DNA of 64,000 bases from Prorocentrum cordatum (GCA_963575745.1 CAUYUJ010000747.1:155312-219311), one strand, 5' to 3'; counted from the first letter of the stretch, positions 10,480 to 22,245 are shown. Translations and numbers: made by a program. Notes: generated by a model not told the origin, from the sequence alone.

Positions 10480-12260
10480 GGGGGGGACGCCTCTTGGGGC
10501 GCTCTCGGGGTCCTGGAGGCCCCTTGGCAGCTTCCTTGGCCCTTCCGGAGGCCATTGGAAGCTTTGTGGGAGGCTCGTTGCGCCCGCGGACGTTCTTGGC
10601 CCGCCTGTCGCCGTCGGATGCCGTCTTGCGGGCCTCTCTGGGGGGGACCTTCTTGGGGCGCGTTGGGCCGTCTTGGAAACATCTGAGGCAAGATTGGGCT
10701 CTCTTTGATCCAACTCAGATGCCTTGGAGGCAGATTGGAGACCATCTTTCACCATGTTGGCCGTCGTGGAGCGGGAAGACCGATGACCTGGGAAGTCGAT
10801 GAGTCCTTATGCGAGGCCTTGGAGACCATCTTGGGGCCGTCTGGAGTGGGAAGACCGACGACCTGGGAAAGTGGCGGGTCCTTACGGGGTGGGAAGACCG
10901 ATGAGCAGAAAAGTTTATGCGCCCTTCTGGGCGGCCATCGCGATCGGCCGAAGGCACACCTGGGAACCTTTGACAAGGACCAGACATTGCCTAGAGTTCA
11001 GCACGTCATGCACCCCTGTGGCGAGCCAACGTGGGCGGCGGGCAATTGCGGCGCATCACCGCCGCCCCTTGCCTGTTGGAAGATTATATGTGGCCACACG
11101 TTGCGGAAAGAGCTTAGAGCTTGGCCAAGCTATCGGACCACATGTTCCCCCAGCCGTTGTGGAAGCCATCCGAGGAACATGCGGCAGAGACAGAAGAAGA
11201 GGAGGAGAGGGAGGGAAACAGAAGGAGGAGGAGGAGGAGGAGGAGGAGGAGGGGGAGGAAGAGGCCTTTGTGGCCTCCTGAGAGCTTCCTGGGGCCTCTT
11301 CGGGGCTTCCTTGGGCCTCTTGGGGCCTTTGGAGGCTCCTTGGGAGGCCCGTTGGGCGTCTGAGGGCGGTGCTGACGCCGTCGGAGGCCGTCTTGCGGGC
11401 CTCTGTGGGCCGATTGCGGCCCCTTGAGGGGCCCCTTGAGGGATTCGGGGCCGTCTTGGGGGCCATCTCGGGCGTCTTTGGAGGTCTCCTGGGTCGGGAC
11501 CCTCTCGGGGCCGTCGTGGGGGCCTCCTGGGCCGTCAGGGGGCATCTCGGAGACCCCTCGGGCACTCCTGGGGCCATCCTGGTGGCCTCTGGGGCCGTCC
11601 GGAGTCGTCGGAAGACAGAAACTCAGCAAATGTCAGAATCCTTTGCGAATCCAAAAGGAAAATCAGTGGTCTTGGCCTCTCCATGCCATCTGGAGGTCCT
11701 CTTGGAGACCTCTTGGGCCGTCTTTAAGGCCTATATTGGGCCATCTTTTGTGATCTTGAGGTCATCTCGGGGGGCACCTCGTTGCAGGCCATCGTGGAGG
11801 CTTCTTGGGGGCCATCTTGGCCGTTTGGGGACGATGTCTTGTGCACGTTGCGCGGCGTTCCGGGTGGCCAGCGGGTTGGGCCGAATGTCCTTGTTTTTTT
11901 CTTTAAGAACCGCAGATTACCTAAAGTCCAGCACGCCGTGCACCCTTGTGACAAGCCAGCAGGGGGCGTCGGATCCAGTCGCTTTCGGTTCATCCCGCCA
12001 CCGAGCTTGGTTCGTGGACAAGGGATTTCTCAGATACGTCTTGGCTCGGGAGCCTCTTGGAGGTCTCTTGCGGGCCTCCTGGAGGCCTCTTGAGCGTCTC
12101 AAGGAACGTCTTGGAGAGCCTCTGGCAGCCGCTGGGAAGCCCGCTAGCGGGACCGGGGGCTATCTTGGGAGAAAGGGCTCGAACTGTCAATTCGTGTTTC
12201 CCTTTTTGAGGGGCGTATAAGGCTCCTGCTAAAAGCCTCGTGGGGCCCTCTTCGGGGCAT
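10480..12260 (+). repeat. degenerate TCTTGG/GGCC-rich repeat array
   Basis: Dominated by variants of GGGGCC(G/A)TCTTGG and GGCCTCTTGG in loose tandem, interrupted by (GGA)n at 11221-11270 and by the dispersed repeat at 11045-11183. A GGGAAGACCGA(T/C)GACCTGGG motif repeats at about 10776, 10850 and 10890. Similar arrays occur at 17040-17330, 18540-19200, 55380-56880 and 57510-58030, and in inverted orientation at 14240-14520. Long ORFs are compositional. Class unknown. Confidence 0.6.
11045..11183 (+). repeat. dispersed repeat, copy 2 (partner at 7020-7150)
   Basis: Conserved blocks GTTGCGGAAAGAGCTTAGAG, CCAAGCTATCGGACCA and CAGCCGTTGTGGAA parallel 7070-7130. A shorter related piece (CAGCACGCCGTGCACCC) lies at 11925-12000. 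Confidence 0.6.
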
Positions 12261-12600
12261 CTTGGGCCGACTAGCCGCTCGTACGACAGAAAAGCGAACA
12301 TCATGTCAAACACAAGAAGCTGTTGTGTGCAGGTTGGCCTCTCGGATTGGCTCCCATGGGGCACCCTGGTGTTTCGGCGATGTGTTCTGGGCGCGTGCAA
12401 GAGGGCGTCGTCGGCATCGGTGCGTACATCGTTAGCTCTTCTAGAAGGGCAAGAGGAAAGATGCCTCCGGACTCGCGTCCTGTCCAACCCCGTTCGGTCA
12501 AGCATGTTGTAGCGGAGGTACGAGTATCAGATGCCTGTCCTTACTCATGCTAATTAATGTTCTCTGCCTCGTATTTCGACACTGAATCCCACGTAAATGC
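12261..12600. other. intergenic, no feature seen
   Basis: Moderate-GC single-copy-looking DNA. Nothing is identifiable on either strand. Confidence 0.5.
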
Positions 12601-12965
12601 TTATACAACGTATCATGCTATTCCAACTCCAGCATCGTCCTCCTCATCCTCCTCCTTCTCCTGCCAGGCCCTTCGCACTCGGGACGCCGAACACATCTCA
12701 TCCGCATATGCCATTGTCTTATATCTCATGTGTTCCCCCTCACCCCAGTTATAACACCTCCTTAGTTGCCTCATCCAGATCCCCCTCGTCCTCGTTCCAC
12801 CTCCCAATATCCTCGGTCTCACCATCCTCTTCTCATCCTCGTTCTCGTCATCTTCGTCCTCATATCATCATTCGTCACCTCATCCTCGTACTCCGAATCC
12901 TCGTAGCCCTCCCGTCGTTTCTCCTCATCCTCGTTCCACCTCTCCCTCCACCCTTCCTCCTGTCT
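12601..12965 (+). repeat. pyrimidine-rich TCC/TCG low-complexity tract
   Basis: CCTCGTCCTCGTTCC-type units on a pyrimidine strand. It lies head-to-head with the purine tract that begins at about 13010. Confidence 0.7.
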
Positions 12966-13009
12966 TAATCGACCGAGCAGGGGGAGGGCGCATGAGTGAG
13001 GACGAGCAA

Positions 13010-13178
13010 CGAGAAAGGAGGACGGGCAAAGGAGCGAAGAGGAGGTGATGCAGGAGGGAGGAGAAATGAAGGGAGGGAGGACGATGAGGAGGAGAAGGGG
13101 GTGGAGGAAAAGGGAGGAGCGGAACGTGGGAGGAGAGGAAGGAGAGGGAGGAGGAGGAGGAGGAGGAGGAGGAGGAGG

Positions 13179-13258
<80 letters not shown>

Positions 13259-14215
13259 TAGGAGGAGGAGGAGGAGAACGGTGGAGGACGGAGGGGGAAG
13301 AGGAGTAAAGCGAAGGAGAGAGGAGGAGAGAGGAAGCAGACTGGAGGAACGAGGAAGAGGGACATGGATGGTGGTGAGGAGGAGGAAGAAGGAGGAGGGG
13401 CAGGGAAAGGAGGAAAGAGGAGGAGGAGGAGGAGGAGGAGGAGGAGGAGGGGAAAGGAGGGAAGAGACGGAGGAGGAGAAGGACCAGGAGGAGGACAAGG
13501 AGGAGAGGCGGGGAGAGGAAGGAGGAGGAGGAGGGGCGGAGGAGGAGACTCGTCCCTCTGCCACCTCCCGCGCGGCCCAGGAGCCGGAGCCGCCGCAGGT
13601 GACGCCCCATGGGCTGTGCTCTCGCGGCGGTCGGCGGCAGCGGGGCGAGAAGTCCGGGGAGGCAGGGGGCGGGTCGAGAGAAAGGGCAGGAGGCAGGGCA
13701 GCGGAGGGGAGGAGCGGGGTGCGAGGGGCGAGGTGCGAGGGAAGGCGAGGGAGGGGCCCGAGCGGAAGGAGAAGGAGGAGGAGGAGGAGGAGGAGGAGGG
13801 GGAGGAGAGAAGGAGGAGGAGGAGGAGGAGGGAGGAGAGGAGGGGGAGGAGAGAGGGGAGGAGGAGGAGGGGAGGGGAGGAGAAGGAGGAGGAGGGGGAG
13901 GGGGAGGAGGGGGAGGAGGAGGAGGAGGAGGAGGAGGAGGAGGAGGAGGAGGAGGAGGAGGAGGAGGAGGAGGAGGAGGGGGAGGAGCCGGCGGGGGGGA
14001 GGCAGGCGGAGAGGAAGGGAGCTGGAGGGGGGAGGTTCAGAAGGGGGGGAAGAGCAGGTGGGAGAGGAGCAGGAGGAGGAGGAGGAGGAGGACTGCGAGA
14101 TGGAGCGAGAGAGAGAGGGGGAGCGAGAGAGAGGGGGAGCGATGAGATGGTGAGGAGAGAAGAGAGAGTGAGGAGGCGGCGGGAGGGAGAAGATGATGGT
14201 GGTGAGGAGGGGACT
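13010..14215 (+). repeat. 1.2-kb purine tract, (GGA)n with (GCAGGA)n
   Basis: Mostly GGA, GGGA and GAGGA units. It includes a regular (GCAGGA)n run at about 13180-13258 and a clean (GGA)n run at 13910-13980. At 13555-13640 there is a more complex GC-rich island. The 523-aa antisense ORF (Leu/Pro/Ser) and 385-aa sense ORF (Arg/Glu/Gly) are repeat readings. Confidence 0.9.
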
Positions 14216-14990
14216 CCGAGTCAACATTGTCTCTGAATTGCCCCCGCAGGTCTTCAAAGCCGCAAAAAGCAACGTTGAATATCCAAAAAGGGCCCCCAAG
14301 ATGCTCCCAAGAGCGCATCGGGAGGCCCCTAGACGGCCAAAGAGAGCCCCAGGATAGCGCCAAGACGGCATAAGAGAGCCCACAAAGAACCCTACGACAT
14401 GACCAGACAGCCCAAGAAGACCCCAGGAGCCTCCAAGATGACCTCGAAAAGCCCTCAAGAGGCACCCGAGATGCCTCGAGATGGCCCCAGACGGCCCAAA
14501 CAGCTCCCACGCCCCAAGGTAGTCTGGAAAGATCACGAGGACTGCTCACCTCTTCAACATCCTTCTCCTCGTGCTCCTTACTGTCCTCCGTCGTCGTCCT
14601 TCTCTTTCCTCTGCTTCATTCCTGCTCGTGCTCGTTCTCCTCCATATGCTCCTCCTTGTCATTGTGCGTGTCTTCCTTCTCGTTGTCCTCCTGCCCCCTC
14701 GCTGCCCTCCCCGTCATCCACGCTGTCATCCTCGTCATCCGTTGCCTTGTAGTCGATTTTGTCATTCGCTTCTTTTCCAAGCGACGGGCCCAATAGGCAA
14801 AATCGACGCGTCCCGTGGTTGCCCGATCAGGTTGGTTCACATGTGGCGAAACAGCCAAAACACGATTGACCCGACACGCAAACCGTTGCAAGCGCGGTGG
14901 CGGATCTGTCAACACCCATGAGTAAGCATGGCGAGGAGAAGCGGAAGAACGGAGGAGACGGAGGAAGGAGGTGGGAGGGAGAGGTGCAGG
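14216..14990. repeat. inverted degenerate CCAAGA/GGCC array, then pyrimidine-rich DNA
   Basis: At 14240-14520, CCCAAGACG, CCAAGATG and GGCCCCCAAGAT are the reverse complement of the 10.5-12.3 kb array. At 14550-14755 the strand is TCCTCGTC-rich. The motif CCGTTGCAAGCGCGGTGGCG at about 14882-14901 recurs with small changes at about 16567-16586. Confidence 0.6.
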
Positions 14991-14994
14991 GCTC

Positions 14995-15130
14995 GACCTA
15001 AACGGTGTCTTGGGCGATGTCGTGGGCCGTTTTCGTTTCGACTTCGGTTTGCGATAAAGTCGGATTGGAGACAAAAGCGAGTGAAACCGAAAACAAACGG
15101 AAACGAAAACCACCGTTTAGGTTCAGCCCG
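14995..15130. repeat. foldback, CCTAAACGGT arms
   Basis: CGACCTAAACGGTGTCTTGG on the left faces CCACCGTTTAGGTTCAGCC on the right. Inner CGTTTTCGTTTC pairs with GAAACGAAAAC. About 135 bp overall, non-coding. Confidence 0.8.
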
Positions 15131-15249
15131 GGAGAGGTGCGTTCGGGCCACATCTGACATGCTACCTCTCCCATCCATCCCTTCACGTGGTGCCGATTTG
15201 TTCTCTTCCCGCCGACGCGTGTAATAGAGAGTCGTATTCATATTGAGTT

Positions 15250-15730
15250 TTTGCAGGAGGGAGGAGGGGAGGAGGAGAAAGGGGAGGGGGAGGGAGAGAG
15301 GAGGAGCAAGAGGAGGAGGAAGAGCAGGAGGAGGAGGAGGAGGAGGAGGAGGGGGAGGAGGAGGAGGAGGAGGAGGGAAGGAGGAGGAGGAGGAGGAGGA
15401 GGAGGAGGAGGAGGGGAAAGGAGGGGGGGGAGGAGGAGGAGGATTAGGAGGAGGAGGAGGAGGAGGAGGAGGAGGAGGGAGGAGGAGGAGGAGGAGGGGG
15501 AGGGGGAGGGGGAGGGGGAGGGGGAGGAGGAGGAGGAGGGGAGGAGGAGGAGGAGGAGGAGGAGGAGGAGGAGGGAGGAGCAGGAGGAGTAGGAGGGGGA
15601 GGAGGAGGGGGAGGAGGAGGAGGAGGAGGAGGAGGAGAAGGATGAGGAGCAGGAAGAGGAGGAGCAGGAGGAGGAGGAGGAGGAGGAGGAGGGGGAGGAG
15701 GGGGAGGGGGAGGCGGAGGAGGGGGGATGA
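15250..15730 (+). repeat. 0.5-kb (GGA)n purine tract
   Basis: GGA triplets with GGGGGA and GCAGGA interruptions, almost free of pyrimidines. Confidence 0.93.
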
Positions 15731-17039
15731 AATCAGGAGGGGGAGGGAGAGGGAAGTGGGAGGGTGCCCACCCTCCCGGAGGGTGCTAACTACACACCTA
15801 AGTTCACCCACCCTGGCCAGGCCATCCTTGGACCCACGATCGGTGTAGATGGCTTCCTGGCGAAGCCAGGAGGGCATATGCACATCCCTCTACCCGTCTA
15901 ACCTCCATCCTACCTCCTTTGTATTTGAGTTCACCCTTCTTTGTCCTGTCCCTTATCCCTTGCTCCTTCCCATCGCAGTTTTTGACTGAGGCGTGACAAA
16001 CAAGGGTCAAAGGCATCGACGTCGCACCCTGCGGACCTCGGGGCCGTCAGGCTCCTTCAGAGACCCGTCACATCCTCGCCCCTCCCCCCACCCTGGACTC
16101 ACCACTGGCAGGAGCGCGCGATCCGCGGTGAAAGAGACTGAGTCGCGCGCGCGCCGGGCCAGAAAATAGCGCCCCTGCCAGCGAGGTCGCGCCGCTGGGG
16201 CGGAGGAGGGTGGAGTGAGGAGAAGATGGAGAAGTGAGGAGGCGTCTAGGAGGAGGAGGAGGAGGAGGAGGAGGAGGAAGAGGAGGGGGGAAGGGAGGAG
16301 GAGAAAGAGGAGAGAGGAGGATGAGGGGGTATAGGGATAGGGGGCAGGTGCCATAGAAGTGTGTAGGGGTCCGTGAAGGTCATGCCAGGATTGTTTTGTG
16401 GCGCACCTTTTTGGTTGGAAGGCGAGCAGTCCCTGGGGCGCGATCAACATATAAAACACGTTTGGGGCTCGATTCGTATGGGATTCCAACCATTGCCCCA
16501 CAAGAAACGAAATACCCTTCTCCCCCCCCAACCCCCCCAGGAAAAATAAGGTCCGACACGGCTCAACCGTTGCAAGTGTGGTGGCGGCTACTTGAACAAG
16601 GTTGCTGAAAACAAAGTTTGAGGTCATTGAAGAAAGGATTGCCAGACACTTGTCAAGTGCACATATGGTTCCCAGCGTAGACCCAGAACAGCTAGGTTGT
16701 GCATTTTGGATGTGGAAGCTATGAAGTAAAGACTATGCTGTGCAATTCGTGGTTGACGATCCAAGAGTCACCAACTCCAATGCTCGAGCAAACATCCCAA
16801 CCGCTCACCCTCAACGTTTTGCTAAAATTCTAGACGACTCGCGCATCCCCACCAGCCCGTCCATAAACGATGCCCAGGCGATTTGCAACTATGGGTGTAG
16901 AAGTAAGCAGTTGAACAAAGACGGGGGCAGCCGTCGAACCGAAGTTCAGGATCAGCCTGAGCATACCCAGGAGTAGTGCATGTGCGGATCTGTCGATATG
17001 GAGTCTCTTGACAGCTTACTTGGGTTACATGGGAGGTCT
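15731..17039. other. intergenic; short (GGA)n, no gene
   Basis: Contains (GGA)n at about 16251-16280. A segment at 16850-16890 (CCCCACCAGCCCGTCC, then AAACGATGCCCAG) is shared with 57423-57455, so a dispersed repeat passes through here. No protein similarity seen. Confidence 0.5.
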
Positions 17040-17530
17040 ATTGAGGCAATGATGCTTGTGGGGCTCGCGTGGTGCCCTCGTGGGGGCCTGTGTGAGCCTT
17101 CGAGGCCCTCTTGAGACCATATGGCAGGACATGGTTCGAAGATGGGGATGTTCCAGCTACCGGAAAAATGCCTGTCCTGTCGGGGCTATCTCGAGGCGCT
17201 CCTGGAGCCGTAGTGGTGCCCTCTCAGGCTGCAATTGAAGCTTTGTTGGGCCGTATTGGGGCCGTCTTGGAGGGGTATTACGGTGTATTGGAAGCATGTT
17301 GGAGGTTATCGTGAGCCATCTTGAGCTATAGTGAACCATTTTGAATACCGTAGTTGCATTTCTTGGGATATCCTGGAGTCTTCGTTCGCCATCGTGCACG
17401 CTCTGACAGCCTGCCTGGCCCCCGTCCAGACCCAGGGTGGGGTTAGCGGGGGAGCCCATCCCCGAAGGGGGGAAATGGAGGTCGGAAGAGAAAACGCGTT
17501 AGGCCACCTCCGCCCAGAGGATTGGTGGGA
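17040..17530. repeat. degenerate TCTTGG/GGCC array, small copy
   Basis: Loose GGGCCGTCTTGGAGG and CCATCTTGAG units, ending near 17340. The 17490-17525 stretch (ACCTCCGCCC, then GGTGGGA) pairs as CCACC/GGTGG and resembles 58147-58172 (CCACCTACGCCC, then GGTGGGA). Confidence 0.5.
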
Positions 17531-17599
17531 CTCAATTGAATCGGCGCAATGACGCCAGGACCTTCACCATGCAGATCCAGTGCTCGGGCTGGCGAGCGA

Positions 17600-17723
17600 C
17601 GATGTTAACGACAACGGCGACGACCACGATGATGATAGTGACAGTGGTGGCGATGATGACGATGGCGACGACAACAACGATGGCAATGACGACGACGATG
17701 GCGATGGTGGTGAAGATGGTTGC

Positions 17724-17770
<47 letters not shown>

Positions 17771-17771
17771 C

Positions 17772-17810
<39 letters not shown>

Positions 17811-17815
17811 CATGG
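17600..17815 (+). repeat. (GAT)n/(GAC)n tract
   Basis: GATGAT runs at about 17727-17768, then (GACGAT)n to 17810. Poly-Asp and poly-Met ORFs here are artefacts. Confidence 0.92.
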
Positions 17816-18539
17816 TGCCGCTATCGATAATATCGATTGCGCTGCTGATGATGAGGACGTGCGCGCGCAGAACCTTGGATCGCTGGTATGTTGTGCAACG
17901 ATTGGCTATCTCGTATCTGTTGTGGACCTCTACCCCGAAAATTGATGCAGAACCCCAACACGAGTGTGCAATGGGTTCGACATGAGGGAGCGGGCACGCG
18001 AGCTTGTGGTCCGCATGGTAGATTGTGACAGCTGGCGGAAGACGGTGGTTGCTGAACGGATCCGTCATGCGCGCGCGTGTCGTCGGCATGCCTTGATTCG
18101 ACAGAATTGCAGGGACAGGCATGCACTCTGGTATGAACTCAGAAGCCGCGCGCGCAGAAATCTGGCACGTTTTGGCTGTCGAATGTGCTCACGAGCACTG
18201 GTTGAACATGCTTGAAAGCAAGTTGCGCCGAAATGACTTTGACATGTGGGAGTGCGAATGGCGGGCATGCGATGTGGTACGGATTGGTTATGAAATTGTG
18301 TTGCCAGTCTCAAAGCGAGCGTTTCGAATATTGTAATTTGATAAGGGGTAAACGGGGACAGAGTCACGGAACTGACTGCATTTATATTCAAGATGAACAA
18401 GCACGCAGTAGGAATATCCAAAAACAATACGCGGAGGTGGATCTTTAAACCCGGCCTTGGCATGGAGGTAGAGTCTCATGTTGCCAGTGTTTGTCAGATA
18501 GCACTCGGCCCATCCAGCCACCGTGCCTGGGTTCCATGT
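17816..18539. other. intergenic, no feature seen
   Basis: Non-repetitive-looking DNA. The short ORFs lack recognisable domains. Confidence 0.5.
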
Positions 18540-19200
18540 CCTGAGGCCTCTTAGATGATCATTGGGATCTCGTGGAGGCCTCTCGGGGGCCTCCTGGGGG
18601 CAATGTTGATGCCTCTGGGGGGCTGTTTGGAGGCTTCTTGGGGCTTCTCTCTTGGAGGCATCTTGGGGAATCGTGGGGGCCACTTGGGCGCATCTTGGGG
18701 CCTCCTAGGCGCTTCTTGGACCCGAAGGCTCAGATGTTCGGTTGTGGATTCTGCTCTTGGACCCTTCTTGAGGCGAGTTGGGGGCTCTATTGGGATGTCT
18801 TGGCCGCCTCTTGGGCCATCTTGTGGCCATCTTGGGCCCTTCTCGGGGCCCTCTTCGGGGGCCTCTGGAGCCGCCTTGGGGCGGTCGTCGGGACCTCCTG
18901 GGACGTCGTGGAGCGTCAGAAGCCTGACAGTTTGAGAAACATAAAGCAAACAAATGATTTGGGCCCCGAGAGAGGAGGAGGAGGAGGAGGAGGAGGAGGA
19001 GGAGGAGGAGCAGGAGGAGCAGGAGGAGGAGGAGGGGGCCCTGTCGGGAAGTCTCTTGGGGCGTCTCGAGGGCATCTTGGGCCGTCTTGGGGCCGTCCTG
19101 GGCGTCGTGGACCGACGGTGCGGAGGCTCGGGGCCCTGCTGGGCCACCCTGGGGGCCTCCTGGGGCCCGTCCTGGGGCCCCTCGTTGGGGCCCCTCGTTG
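18540..19200 (+). repeat. degenerate TCTTGG/GGCC array with (GGA)n
   Basis: Same compositional family as 10480-12260. (GGA)n lies at 18972-19038. A short segment (GGGGCCCGTCCTGGGGCCCC, then TCGTTGGGG) occurs on both sides of the F3 copy (19160-19200 and 19420-19455), so F3 sits inside a small duplication. Confidence 0.65.
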
Positions 19201-19214
19201 GGGCCCGCCTTGGC

Positions 19215-19393
19215 TGGGTAGTCGAAGGCCAGACTGTCAGACTGGATTGGGCCCCAAGGGCCAATCTGGCCTGGCCAAACTGGACGATTTGGGTGATTCG
19301 CCAGGCTGGATTCGCGTTGGCTCCCTCGCCAGATTGCCCCCGTTTGCCAGATTGGGCCTGCCAGATTGGCGCCAGATTGGCTTCGACTACCCA
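19215..19393. mobile_element. F3 179-bp inverted-repeat element, copy 2
   Basis: Ends TGGGTAGTCGAAGG and CTTCGACTACCCA; almost identical to copies at 8096 and 63299. No clear target duplication was seen here. Confidence 0.88.
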
Positions 19394-19617
19394 GCCTGCT
19401 GGGCAATCCTGGTGGCCTCCTGGGGCCCGTCCTGGGGCCCCTCGTTGGGGTCCCTCGTTGGGGCCCGCCTGGGGGGGGGCCGAGAGGGAAGTCGCGCGGG
19501 GAGCCGCAAGAGGCGCCCCGGGAGGCACCGCGCCAGGCCAGGGGGAGAGGGGGCCCTTTTTTGGGGGGTGGTCCGGGCGCCCAGAAGGATCCTCTCAGGA
19601 CTGTCGGGGGCGGCAAA

Positions 19618-19758
19618 GTCGACTACACGTAAGAGTGACTTTTCGCCAGGGTGACCTTTGGTGCGGGCACAATGCGGTCCCCCGATCACCGATTACGATG
19701 CGATAGCAGCGTGCGTCTAGGTCACTCTTCCCCAGGGTCACTCTTGCGTGTAGCCGAC
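19618..19758. repeat. foldback, GTCGACTACACG arms
   Basis: Left GTCGACTACACGTAAGAGTG, right (reverse complement) GTCGGCTACACGCAAGAGTG. Inner CAGGGTGACC faces GGTCACTCT. About 141 bp. Confidence 0.85.
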
Positions 19759-19784
19759 AAAGGACTAGGGGGTGGATCTCATGG

Positions 19785-19935
19785 CGGGGGCGGATATCAT
19801 GGCGGGGGGTGATGACTAGGGGAGGGGATCTCAGGGCGGGGGTCACGAGATCTCCCCAGATTTCACGGCGTTTCTTCGTGTTTCATTGCGTCCCTGCCCC
19901 CCCCCTGGGCCGCGCACGTGCCGCCGACTTCTGCA
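19785..19935 (+). repeat. GATATCATGGCG repeat, copy 1
   Basis: GGATATCATGGCG, then ATCTCCCCAGAT, CATTGCGTCCCTG and GGGCCGCGCACGTGCCGCC blocks. The same blocks occur at 48927-49046, and at 52452-52562 between two inverted F4 arms. Confidence 0.7.
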
Positions 19936-20025
19936 CGAACGAAATGGGTACGGAAAGAATGGGCACAATGCCCAACAGCAGTTCCTGCTCATTTTGAACC
20001 GGATTCGCTGTCCGTGCCGCCGCTG

Positions 20026-20069
20026 TCGTTGTCCGTCTACAGGGGGAATGTTCAAAAATGAGTGTTTTA

Positions 20070-20106
<37 letters not shown>

Positions 20107-20120
20107 ACATATATATATAT

Positions 20121-20175
<55 letters not shown>

Positions 20176-20287
20176 TATATATACTAAAAAGAAAAATCTG
20201 GGGTACTTTTTGGCCATTCTGGAGTACTTCTTGGCTATCTTTTATTTTTCGTCGAAAATCCCCCTGCTGGGGGACACGCCCGACGTA
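20026..20287. mobile_element. F1 MITE, copy 3, expanded by AT-rich repeats
   Basis: Left arm TTGTCCGTCTACAGGGGGAA; right arm TTTTTCGTCGAAAATCCCCC and GGGGGACACGCCCGACGTAA. The interior holds (TA)n at about 20073-20120 and (TAA)n at 20121-20174, which make this copy longer than the usual 190 bp. Confidence 0.75.
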
Positions 20288-20433
20288 AAAGACTAGGGGC
20301 CGCGGCTCCGGGGACCGAGGGCGGGAGCCAGGGCCACTCCCTCGCGTGCCGCAGGGGCCAGGGGGGCTGCGCCTCGCGGGCCCTGCCTCGAGGGAACGCC
20401 GCAGTCGTCAGCGTCCCCGCGCGCCCGGCGCGC

Positions 20434-20550
20434 CCTCCTCCTCCTCCTCCTCCTCCTCCTCCTCCTCCTCCTCCTCCTCCTCCTCCTCCTCCTCCTCCTC
20501 CTCCTCTCTCCTCCTCCTCCTCCTCCTCCTCCTCCTCCTCCTCCTCCTCC
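20434..20550 (+). repeat. (TCC)n tract at the 5' border of retrotransposon A
   Basis: Almost uninterrupted TCC triplets (one CTCTC break near 20504) ending directly at the first base of element A's SL-like sequence. Interpreted as the left part of the target microsatellite. Confidence 0.93.
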
Positions 20551-20571
20551 TCCTAGCCGTTCTGGCCCAGG
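20551..20571 (+). other. decayed spliced-leader-like 5' end of A
   Basis: TCCTAGCCGTTCTGGCCCAG followed by G matches the dinoflagellate SL at 15 of 21 positions without gaps. Five of the six differences are transitions. The shared core AGCCGTTCTGG is also at the start of element B. Either a decayed SL relict or a conserved 5' motif that resembles one. Confidence 0.6.
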
Positions 20572-20702
20572 TGTTTTGCCTGGTCTTGCAACCGCGTATT
20601 TCAGAACGGCATTGCTGTTGCGGGCCATCTGGCTTCACGGCAATCGATCCTCAGTTTTCACTCTGGCCGAGGGGCCTAATCCCCTCCTTCGCTCGGCCGC
20701 GG

Positions 20703-22031
20703 ATGAGCCCAGGGCCCGCGGGAGATGTTTTCGCAGACTCTCCTTGGCGCCAAGGCCCTCCGTTCCAGCGGAGCAATACATGGAAGTGCAGCTCTTGCGG
20801 CTGCGCAAAGAACAAGTTGGCGAGTCACGTCTGCAAGCACTGCGGCTCGGCCTGGAACGCCCCGAAGGTTGTCGAGCCCTCTCCTCCTGCTGGGGTTTGG
20901 GCTCAGAACACTGCTGCTGGTGGCCTGCTTCCCGCTCTCTCGCCTGGGCTGCAGTTGCAAGGCTTCCAGGGTGGTGGCAACGGCAAGGGCGCACACAAGG
21001 GCGGAGGCAAGCCTTCCAAGGGCAAGGGCAAGGGGCACGGAGGCGCTGTGTGGACTCCACCTGGCTACTTCTACTCCCCCGCCCTGGTGCCAGGTCCTCA
21101 AGGAGGAGTGGTTCGTCCTGGCCCTCTTCCCAACGTCACCCAGCTTTCGGTTCAAGAGTTGGAGACCTTTTGTCGAGCTTTTCCGTAAGGTTGGCAACAC
21201 GACGGAGGCCAACCGCTACCAAGTTCAGCTGGCTGCACTCAAGAAGCTTCCTAAGGCTGAGGAGTCATGTGAAGAACAGCTCGCTCGATGCCAACGCGAG
21301 CGGCTCAAACTGGGGAAGAAGTTGTCTTGGGAGTTCGGCAATCTCGAGGAGCTTCGCCTTAAGGTCGCCGCTCAGGAGTCCCTTATCGTTCAGATCAACA
21401 AGGAGATGGACGGCTTGGACGCTAAGCACGACGAGCTCACTGAGAAGGTACACTCGCTGCGCAAGCAGCACCCCGACGCCAGCAAACCAGTCGTGTCGCT
21501 CTCCGAGCTCTTGGCAGGGAAGATCGACGCTTTCGAGCTGGACGTCGGTGACTTGCTGGACATCGACCCCGAGGTCGGCACGCTCGAGGAGTCGGACATC
21601 GCGGAGGTCAACAGGCGCAAGGAGCAGCTGGTCAGCGGCTTCAACACCATGGCCAAGGACCTGTTCGCCAAGGCTATGGAGTCCGTGCAGGCTGCCAAGG
21701 CGGCGCATGTGGAGCAGACCCAGCGCCTCAAGGCCAAACGTCGTCGTGGCGATGGTGGATCTCAGGCTGCTGAAGCTGATGGGCAAGGGCAACCCGCTGA
21801 CGGCGCTCCTGCTCCTGGACAGACGGCCCAGGCTGAACCAACAGCCCAGCCAGCCCCGACGTCGGCTCCATCGACTCCGACTACGGGATCTTCTGCAGGC
21901 ACTGGCAGGCGGCCAGTGGATCTTCGGCTGCTCCTCCGCCTGACCTGGCCAAGATGCGTGAGGCTGCGCGCGCTCTGGCAGCCAACAAGGCGTCTGGCAA
22001 GGGCGGCCCCCCGCTTGACGTCTCGATGTGA
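20703..22031 (+). pseudogene. ORF1 of element A: zinc finger plus coiled-coil nucleic-acid-binding protein (frameshifted)
   Basis: Starts at the first in-frame ATG after the leader (MSPGPAGDVFADSPW). A RanBP2-like finger follows: W-K-C-S-S-C then C-K-H-C about ten residues later (near 20785-20860). Next is a Gly/Lys-rich linker (GGNGKGAHKGGGK) typical of RNA binding. The frame then shifts by one base near 21180, where the first frame hits CCG-TAA. The continuing frame encodes a charged helical coiled coil (21190-21780; ELRLKVAAQESLIVQINKEM is representative). A second shift near 21900 restores the first frame, ending in DLAKMREAARALAANKASGK at 22031. ORF1 proteins of LINEs bind element RNA; that role is inferred from position and composition. 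Either two indels, or one programmed event plus an alternative end; the first is simpler. Confidence 0.7.
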
Positions 22032-22245
22032 AGCGGGGGGCATCGAATCGGAGATTTGTTCGGCCATTCTTGAGAGGGTCAAGCTTTGCAGCACGCCTGG
22101 CTCCCCACTCTTTGGCCCCAGCTCACGTAATCCTCGGTGTGGTTCGGTGCCGTCGGTCTCGGCGGCCCCGAAGCACGGTTGCTCCAATCCGTCCGTGAAG
22201 AATCTTGCTCGTGTAATTTTGCCAGTTCATGCGAGCGGTGACACG

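Noticed and set aside
12965-14536. 523-codon antisense Leu/Pro/Ser ORF
   Set aside because: It reads through the (GGA)n tract; no complex sequence outside the tract supports it.
20070-20175. AT-rich promoter or origin
   Set aside because: The region is simple (TA)n and (TAA)n inside an F1 MITE.
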